From NCBI GenBank assembly GCA_027296385.1, contig JAPUJD010000266.1:1-6087 (forward strand): a DNA stretch of 6,087 bases. Reading direction: 5' to 3'. The notes below the pieces were generated by a model. That model was not told the DNA's origin, ran no database searches, and saw nothing but the letters and a program-made list of their open reading frames with translations. Shown here piece after piece: positions 1 through 4,819 of the stretch (its first letter is position 1; each line of letters begins with the position of its first letter). A program made the position numbers and the translations under genes. This DNA is from Acidobacteriota bacterium. Its GTDB lineage: Bacteria; Acidobacteriota; Thermoanaerobaculia; Multivoradales; JAHEKO01.

Positions 1-510
1 TATCTCAGCAAGTTCCCCGGCTTCTACGAGACGGGCGACGCCGGCTACATCGATGACGACGGCTATGTATTCGTGATGTCACGGACCGACGACATCATCA
101 ACGTCGCCGGGCACCGCTTGTCGACCGGTGCCATCGAAGAAGTACTGGCGGCGCATCAGGATGTCGCGGAGTGTGCCGTCGTCGGCGTCGCCGACGATCT
201 CAAAGGCCAGCTACCCGTCGGACTCTTGGTCTTGAAAGCCGGGGTGGAGAGAAGCGCGGACGACGTCATCGCCGAAGTGATAAGCATGGTTTGGCAACGC
301 ATAGGGCCGATAGCCGTCTTCAAGAAGGCTGTGGTTATCGATTGCCTGCCCAAGACGCGATCCGGCAAAATCCTCCGTGGCACGATGCGAAAGATCGCGG
401 ACAGCGAGGAGTTTCGCACTCCGGCCACGATAGAAGATCCGGATGTACTTGACGAAGTGCGCCATGCAATGCAATCGATCGGCTACGCAAGCCCTGACGA
501 ACCCGCGTGA
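1..510 (+). CDS. prpE: Propionyl-CoA synthetase (PrpE/ACSS3-type acyl-CoA synthetase), C-terminal part
   Basis: The 5' part is cut off by the window edge; 169 residues remain of a family usually about 630 long. The family activates propionate (or acetate) to its acyl-CoA through an acyl-adenylate, in the cytoplasm. Visible here are the hinge/A8 core (ETGDAGYIDDDGYVF, residues 10-24, then SRTDDIINVAGHR at 27-39) and the A10 motif PKTRSGKIL at 117-125. K123 (codon 367-369) is the catalytic lysine, which in Salmonella PrpE and Acs is switched off by Pat-type acylation, so post-translational control is likely. The wording around AGHRLSTGAIEE and the tail LRGTMRKIADSEEF fits the PrpE/ACSS3 branch better than classical Acs. 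Substrate choice cannot be confirmed, because the acyl-pocket residues lie upstream of the window. Its base composition looks less GC-rich than the genes to the right. It may be cotranscribed with the DUF4440 gene 52 bases downstream. Confidence 0.88.
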   Translation, partial: YLSKFPGFYETGDAGYIDDDGYVFVMSRTDDIINVAGHRLSTGAIEEVLAAHQDVAECAVVGVADDLKGQLPVGLLVLKAGVERSADDVIAEVISMVWQRIGPIAVFKKAVVIDCLPKTRSGKILRGTMRKIADSEEFRTPATIEDPDVLDEVRHAMQSIGYASPDEPA

Positions 511-517
511 TCGAACT

Positions 518-540
518 GCAAGCTCAGGGACAACGCTTGC
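518..540. repeat. Short inverted repeat in the prpE-DUF4440 gap
   Basis: GCAAGC (518-523) pairs perfectly with GCTTGC (535-540) across an 11-base loop. It sits just after the prpE stop codon and 11 bases before the next gene's ribosome binding site. There is no following T run, so it is not a convincing intrinsic terminator. It could be a weak mRNA hairpin or chance. Confidence 0.3.
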
Positions 541-550
541 TCTCATCTCG

Positions 551-556
551 AGAGGG
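551..556 (+). promoter_or_regulatory. Ribosome binding site of the DUF4440 gene
   Basis: AGAGGG lies 6 bases before the ATG at 563, a good Shine-Dalgarno match and spacing. It supports this ATG as the start; the hydrophobic signal peptide that follows gives independent support. Confidence 0.65.
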
Positions 557-562
557 AAATAG

Positions 563-1009
563 ATGAAACAATCCTGCCAAATCATCGCCGTTGCCGCGCT
601 CCTCCTGGCGGTGGGTTCCGCCGCGAGAGCCCAGGTCGACCTTGCCGAGCTTCGAGGTCAGGTGGCGGAGGTCGAACGAGCGTTTGCCAAGACAATGGCA
701 GACCGCGACCATGCTGCATTCGAGTCCTTTCTGTCGGAGGAGGCCGTATTCTTGGCGGGAACAACCGTCCGGCGCGGCAAGCAGGCCGTGGCCGCTCACT
801 GGAGGGGCCGTTTCTCCGAGCCCGAGCCACCCTTCTCGTGGGAACCAGAAACGGTCGCGGTTCTCGACTCGGGAAAGCTGACGATCAGCACAGGACCAGT
901 CTGGAACGCCGAAGGAAGGCGGACGGCGACCTACACTTCGATCTGGAGGCAAGAGGAGCCCGGCGTCTGGCGGATAATCTTTGACAAGGGAGACAAGTAC
1001 TGCGAGTAG
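563..1009 (+). CDS. Secreted DUF4440 / SnoaL-like (NTF2-fold) protein
   Basis: A 148-residue protein. Residues 1-23 form a Sec signal peptide: lysine at 2, hydrophobic stretch IIAVAALLLAVGSA (7-20), then ARA before Q24, a standard signal peptidase I site. The mature part (about 125 residues) has the DUF4440 pattern: an N-terminal helix with AFAKTMADRDHAAFESFLSE (41-60), the RGKQAVAAHW segment (71-80), FSWEPETVAVLDSG (91-104), and the closing strands TYTSIWRQEEPGVWRIIFDKG (123-143, family resemblance). The fold is a small alpha+beta cone with a pocket, used by relatives for ketosteroid isomerase-like chemistry or simple ligand binding. No catalytic assignment can be made for this one. Only one cysteine (C147) remains after cleavage, so no intramolecular disulfide. 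It follows prpE on the same strand by 52 bases and its stop is 7 bases from the convergent tk stop. The family call is firm; function is unknown. Confidence 0.85.
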   Translation: MKQSCQIIAVAALLLAVGSAARAQVDLAELRGQVAEVERAFAKTMADRDHAAFESFLSEEAVFLAGTTVRRGKQAVAAHWRGRFSEPEPPFSWEPETVAVLDSGKLTISTGPVWNAEGRRTATYTSIWRQEEPGVWRIIFDKGDKYCE

Positions 1010-1016
1010 CGGTCCG

Positions 1017-1589
1017 TCAGGAGTGGAACGGGACGTAGCAGTCGCGGCAGCGCGCCTCGTAGTGCTCGGTGTCCCCGACCTGGACCTGCTCGTCGCTGCC
1101 CGCGATGCGCTGGCTGTAGGACGCCGTGCCACCGCATTGGACGCAGATCGCGTGTACCTTGTCGACGTGCTCGGCCAGGGCCATGATCGCGGGCATGGGG
1201 CCGAAGGGGCGACGCAGGTAGTCCTGGTCGAGCCCGGCGATGATCACCCTGACTCCTCTGTCGGCGAGTTTCGTGGCGGCGTCGACCAGACCCGGGTCGA
1301 AGAACTGGGCCTCGTCGATCCCGACGACCTGGACGCCTTCTTCGAGCCGGCCCACCAGCTCCAGAGAGCTGGAGACCGTGAGCGCAGCCAGCCGCCGGTT
1401 GTCGCGTGTCACCAGAAATTCCGGGGGATCTCGGGTATCGACCCGAGGTTTGAAGGTCTGTACGCGCTGGCGGGCGATCACGGCTCGGCGTAGGCGCCGC
1501 ACGAGCTCCTCGCTCTTGCCCGAGAACATGCCGCCGGCGATCACTTCGATGCGACCGCCGGCCAGGTCTGGGATTCTTAGACTCTCCAT
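1017..1589 (-). CDS. tdk: Thymidine kinase, type II (zinc-binding)
   Basis: A 190-residue protein, the normal length for bacterial type II thymidine kinases. It phosphorylates thymidine with ATP to dTMP in the nucleotide salvage pathway, in the cytoplasm, usually as a tetramer. The P-loop is GGMFSGKS (19-26), Ser replacing the more common final Thr. The Walker B/catalytic motif is DEAQFF (92-97), with E93 the expected base. GLDQDYLRRPFG (119-130) and YSQR (158-161) match the lasso and nucleotide-binding segments. Four zinc-binding cysteines are present as CVQC (149-152) and CRDC (181-184). The ATG at 1589 is chosen because it gives the canonical length and N-terminus. The frame stays open upstream, but that part is arginine-rich shadow sequence inside the neighbouring gene. 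It lies 23 bases after the propeller gene's stop with no Shine-Dalgarno in the gap, suggesting shared transcription and possible translational coupling. All key residues are intact. Confidence 0.96.
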   Translation of the reverse strand: MESLRIPDLAGGRIEVIAGGMFSGKSEELVRRLRRAVIARQRVQTFKPRVDTRDPPEFLVTRDNRRLAALTVSSSLELVGRLEEGVQVVGIDEAQFFDPGLVDAATKLADRGVRVIIAGLDQDYLRRPFGPMPAIMALAEHVDKVHAICVQCGGTASYSQRIAGSDEQVQVGDTEHYEARCRDCYVPFHS

Positions 1590-1612
1590 GGCAGCGCGAA
1601 GGGTATCAAGCC

Positions 1613-4600
1613 CTACTCCGGCACGACGACGGCGGGCACTTCGTGTTGCTCGAAGACGGCGAGCCAGGCGTTGAGCTGCTGTCCCAGGATGGCCTGGCCG
1701 GTCTCGCGGAGGGGGTCGAGCTGTTCCTGGAGATCCTCCCAGCGTTTGGCGGCGCCACCGGTGAGCGGTGGTTCCGCCTCGTCGATCGTGCGCATCAGAT
1801 AGAGCAGCTCGGCGTCGAGCCGGTTGGGAAAATTGATCACGTCCTGGAAGGTCTCCTGCTTCTTCTGGATGGCTTCTTCTTCCCATGCCTCCATCGCCTG
1901 GACCAGAGTCTCGGTGGCGGCGGCGATTTCGCCCTCTTCGTCGAGCCCCTCGGCGCGTTTGCTCAGCCCCTCGACCTGGCTACGGACGTCACGCATCTTG
2001 TTGACCGTGTTGTAGAGCTCGTCGAGCGCGGTGGCGATCTCGGCGAGGACGGCCTGTTGACTCTCAAAATCGGTCGGGCCGAGGTCCAGCCTGGGATCGT
2101 GGACGACTTCGATGGCCGCTTCGACGGTGGTCTCCCCCAATCCCAGGCGAGCGGTATAGGTGGCGGGCGCTCGCCGGTAGCTGTCGAGCCCACCGAAGGC
2201 GAGCAGCTTCGGCACCTTGGTGATCGGTTCTCCGCGGAGATCCCAGCCAAAGCGGTTGAGCCCCTCTTTACCTGGAAGTTCTTTGGGCTCCGGCGGCGGG
2301 CCGAAGGGTGGGGGCTCGTCGGGCTCAGCGTCCTCGTCCGGACGGCTCGAGTAGGACCGCACGACGATCCCGGAGGCGTCGACGATGTCGAGCGTCAGCT
2401 CGTCTTCTTCCCCCAGGTCCTCGGCCAGCCAGTAGTAGAGCGTCGCGCCGTTGCGCGGATTCTTGCCGACTGTGGATCCGCCGCGGCCACCGCCGACGCG
2501 GTACGCCAACTCGGGGCTGAAGAGGTGCACCGACGCTTCGCTCACGGCCGCGCTCGACTCGCGCAGGGGCGTGAGCTCGTCGAGGATCCAAAAGGCGCGG
2601 CCCTGGGTGGCTGCCACGAGATCGTCGCCGTGGACCTCGAGGTCGGTGACCGGGACGACGGGCAGGTTGTTCTGCAGGGATTGCCATTCTCCGCCGTCGT
2701 CGAACGAGACGTAGATCCCGGTCTCGGTGCCGGCGTAGAGCAGGCCCTGGCGGGAGGTGTCCTCGCGCACGACCCGGACCCACGCCTCGTCGTCGATGCC
2801 GTCGACGCGCAGCTGCCAGCTCGCCCCGTAGTCGGTCGTGCGATAGATCCGCGGCGCATAGTCGCCGAACTTGTAGCGCGAGACGGCGAGGTAGGCCTTC
2901 GCCGGGTCGTGCGGCGAAACCTCGATGGTGTTGATCATCGACTCCTCCAGGCCGCTCGGCGTGACGTTCGACCAGTTGGCGCCGCCGTCACGGGTGAGGT
3001 GCACCAGCCCGTCATCGCTGCCGACCCAGATCGTCCCGGCCTCGTGTGGCGATTCGGCGACGTAGAGGATGGTGTTGTAGTTTTCGCCGCCCGCGGCCTC
3101 GTTGGTGATCGGGCCGCCGCCCGGGCCCTGCTTGGACTCCTCGTCGCGTGTCAGGTCGGGGCTGATCTCCCGCCAGGTGGTGCCCCGGTCGGTGGTCTTC
3201 AAGAGCTTATTGGCGGCGTGGTAGATGACCGTCGGGTCGTGCGGCGAGGCGACGATGGGCGCATTCCAGTTGAAGCGGTAGCGCAACTCGCTGGGCGTCG
3301 CGCCCAGGCCGAGAAACTCGTAGGCCATGACGCTGCGCTCGTGTCGGGTGACGGTGTCGAGCTCGCCGATGAGGCCCTGGTAGCAGCCTGAGTAGATGTA
3401 GCGCGGGTTGTCCGGGTCGAAGGCGGAGTAGGCGGTCTCACAACCGCCGGCCGAGGTCCAGGCGTCGCGGCCGATGCCGTCTGCGTTGATCGTGCGGCTA
3501 GCGATCGAGACGCTCGAATTGTCCTGCTGGCCGCCGTAGATCCGATACGGGAACTGGTTGTCGGTATTGACCCGGTAGATCTGCGCCGTCGGCTGGTTGT
3601 CCTGCGTCGACCATGTCTTGCCGCCGTTGTAAGAGATGTTTGCGCCGCCGTCGTTGCCGTTGATGAGAATCGTATTGTCGTGCGGATGGATCCACAGGGC
3701 GTGGTTGTCGCCGTGCGGCGTCGACACGCGGGTGAAGGTCTTGCCGCCGTCGATCGAGCGCATGGCGGGGGCGTTGAGCACCCAGACCCGCTCGGCGTCC
3801 TGGGGGTCGGCGAAGATGTGGGTGTAGTACCAGGCCCGCGCCCGCAGGACGCGCTCTTCGTTAATGCGCTCCCAGCTCGCGCCGGCATCGTCGGAGCGGA
3901 AGAGACCGCCCTCCTCGGCCTCGATGATCGCCCACACCCGTTCGGGCGTGGCCGGTGAGACGGCAACGCCGATCTTGCCCGGGAGCTCCGGCAGCCCCTC
4001 GGTGAGCTCCTCCCAGGTGTCGCCGCCGTCGGTGGTCTTGTAGATGCCGCCATCGAGGCCACCGCTCTCCACCTTCCAGGGGTAGCGTCGGTGCTGCCAG
4101 AAGCCGGCGTAGAGGATGCGGGAATTGGTCACGTCCATCGACAGCGAGCTGGCGCCGGCGTCCGCGGAGACGAAGAGCACCAGCTCCCAGGTCGTCCCGC
4201 CGTCGGTCGAGCGGTAGATGCCACGCTCGGGGGTCGCCTTGCCCTGATAGCCCTGGGCGGCGACGAAGACGACGTCGGGATCCCGCGGATCGACTTGGAC
4301 GGCCGAGATGTGACGAGTTTCCTCGAGCCCGAGATGAGTCCAACTCGCGCCGCCATCAGTCGACTTGTAGACTCCGTCGCCGTGGGAGTTGGCGACGCCG
4401 CGGATCGCGGCCTCACCCATGCCGACGAAGACGACGTTCGGATCAGACGGCGCGACGGCTATTGCGCCGACCGAGCCGGTCCCGAAGTGGCCGTCTGAGA
4501 CGTTGTTCCACGAGACCCCGCCATCCTCGGTCTTCCAGACTCCGCCGCCTGTCGCTCCCAGGTAGAAGGTCGAAGTGTCCTGGATGACGCCCGCCACGGC

Positions 4601-4753
4601 CGTCACCCGGCCGCCGCGGAAGGGACCGATGGACCGCCATTCGAGGGCGCCGATGAGGTCTGAGTCGATCTGAGCCTCGAGCGCTAGAGGCGGGATGGCG
4701 GCGAGCACGACGAGCGGCGCACAAAGGAGAAAACGGCGGCAGGAATCGGTCAT
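1613..4753 (-). CDS. Secreted Asp-box (BNR) beta-propeller protein, sortilin/VPS10-like 'glycosyl hydrolase' family
   Basis: A 1046-residue protein. The ATG at 4753 has a good ribosome binding site and opens a Sec signal peptide: C5-R6-R7, hydrophobic core to about 25, likely cleavage after A27. The mature protein begins with EWRSIGPFRGGRV (38-50), typical of the family. Eleven Asp-box repeats of the form [ST]xDxGxxW follow, at about residues 74, 130, 181, 239, 286, 332, 373, 519, 586, 638 and 682; most are canonical (KSTDGGASW), a few degenerate (SIDGGKTF at 333-340, SYNGGKTW at 374-381). They mark beta-propeller blades. Next come a beta-rich region (740-800), an acidic proline-rich linker (804-828), the family motif GLNRFGWDLR (831-840) and a charged helical tail (about 894-990) with NRLDAELLYLM (977-987). 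Mature cysteines are only C438 and C457. Relatives are often called glycosyl hydrolases by similarity to GH74 and sialidase Asp-boxes; no activity is established and I see no assignable catalytic residues. It lies upstream of tk on the same strand. Family confident, function unknown. Confidence 0.92.
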   Translation of the reverse strand: MTDSCRRFLLCAPLVVLAAIPPLALEAQIDSDLIGALEWRSIGPFRGGRVTAVAGVIQDTSTFYLGATGGGVWKTEDGGVSWNNVSDGHFGTGSVGAIAVAPSDPNVVFVGMGEAAIRGVANSHGDGVYKSTDGGASWTHLGLEETRHISAVQVDPRDPDVVFVAAQGYQGKATPERGIYRSTDGGTTWELVLFVSADAGASSLSMDVTNSRILYAGFWQHRRYPWKVESGGLDGGIYKTTDGGDTWEELTEGLPELPGKIGVAVSPATPERVWAIIEAEEGGLFRSDDAGASWERINEERVLRARAWYYTHIFADPQDAERVWVLNAPAMRSIDGGKTFTRVSTPHGDNHALWIHPHDNTILINGNDGGANISYNGGKTWSTQDNQPTAQIYRVNTDNQFPYRIYGGQQDNSSVSIASRTINADGIGRDAWTSAGGCETAYSAFDPDNPRYIYSGCYQGLIGELDTVTRHERSVMAYEFLGLGATPSELRYRFNWNAPIVASPHDPTVIYHAANKLLKTTDRGTTWREISPDLTRDEESKQGPGGGPITNEAAGGENYNTILYVAESPHEAGTIWVGSDDGLVHLTRDGGANWSNVTPSGLEESMINTIEVSPHDPAKAYLAVSRYKFGDYAPRIYRTTDYGASWQLRVDGIDDEAWVRVVREDTSRQGLLYAGTETGIYVSFDDGGEWQSLQNNLPVVPVTDLEVHGDDLVAATQGRAFWILDELTPLRESSAAVSEASVHLFSPELAYRVGGGRGGSTVGKNPRNGATLYYWLAEDLGEEDELTLDIVDASGIVVRSYSSRPDEDAEPDEPPPFGPPPEPKELPGKEGLNRFGWDLRGEPITKVPKLLAFGGLDSYRRAPATYTARLGLGETTVEAAIEVVHDPRLDLGPTDFESQQAVLAEIATALDELYNTVNKMRDVRSQVEGLSKRAEGLDEEGEIAAATETLVQAMEAWEEEAIQKKQETFQDVINFPNRLDAELLYLMRTIDEAEPPLTGGAAKRWEDLQEQLDPLRETGQAILGQQLNAWLAVFEQHEVPAVVVPE
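2684..4534 (-). repeat. Eleven Asp-box (BNR) repeats in the propeller protein
   Basis: The span covers residues 74-690. Successive boxes are spaced 56, 51, 58, 47, 46 and 41 residues for the first seven. A 146-residue stretch without a box follows, then four more spaced 67, 52 and 44. Each box sits on the loop between strands C and D of a propeller blade in known structures. They are protein-level repeats, with only partial DNA similarity between copies. Confidence 0.85.
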
Positions 4754-4761
4754 GATGGTCT

Positions 4762-4767
4762 TTCCTC
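4762..4767 (-). promoter_or_regulatory. Ribosome binding site of the propeller gene
   Basis: Read on the minus strand, GAGGAA (followed by AG) lies 8 bases before the ATG at 4753. It selects this start over the long open stretch upstream, which would lie antisense in the phosphatase gene. Confidence 0.7.
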
Positions 4768-4785
4768 GAGTTGTCGGGTCCAGGC

Positions 4786-4791
4786 ATTGTA
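4786..4791 (-). promoter_or_regulatory. Possible -10 box for the propeller-tk transcript
   Basis: TACAAT on the minus strand matches the sigma70 -10 consensus at 5 of 6 bases. It would place the transcript start near 4779, leaving a leader of about 25 bases that includes the ribosome binding site at 4762-4767. No recognisable -35 hexamer lies 16-18 bases upstream, so the call is weak. Confidence 0.35.
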
Positions 4792-4804
4792 AACGCTGAG
4801 ACCG

Positions 4805-4810
4805 TATACT
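4805..4810 (+). promoter_or_regulatory. Possible -10 box for the phosphatase gene
   Basis: TATACT matches the sigma70 -10 consensus at 5 of 6 bases and ends only 9 bases before the GTG at 4820. The expected transcript start would fall at about 4816-4820, so the mRNA would be leaderless or nearly so. This agrees with the lack of a clear Shine-Dalgarno there. No good -35 hexamer is seen at the right distance. Confidence 0.35.
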
Positions 4811-4819
4811 CCGCGGACT

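Noticed and set aside
518..540. Inverted repeat after prpE as an intrinsic terminator
   Set aside because: The stem is 6 bp with an 11-base loop and no T run follows, too weak for a terminator.
998..1008. TACT-GCG-AGTA hairpin at the DUF4440 stop as a bidirectional terminator
   Set aside because: Only four base pairs with a 3-base loop and no U tract on either strand; likely chance.
1590..1886. N-terminal extension of thymidine kinase by 99 codons
   Set aside because: The extra part is Arg/Pro-rich shadow sequence of the propeller gene's C-terminus. The ATG at 1589 gives the standard 190-residue enzyme.
1643..3391. A 582-codon open frame on the + strand, antisense to the propeller gene
   Set aside because: Its translation is low-complexity (rich in Val, Gly, Arg, Asp) and matches no family I know. 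The minus-strand frame has a signal peptide and eleven Asp-boxes. Long antisense frames are expected opposite GC-rich codon usage.
4724..4753. Twin-arginine (Tat) signal in the propeller protein
   Set aside because: The N-terminus has RR followed by FLL, but lacks the spacing residue of the S/T-R-R-x-F-L-K consensus; a Sec signal fits better.
4798..4811. GTATAC and GAG/CTC dyad in the divergent promoter region as an operator
   Set aside because: The palindrome is 6 bases and the flanking matches do not share its centre, so no convincing regulator site.
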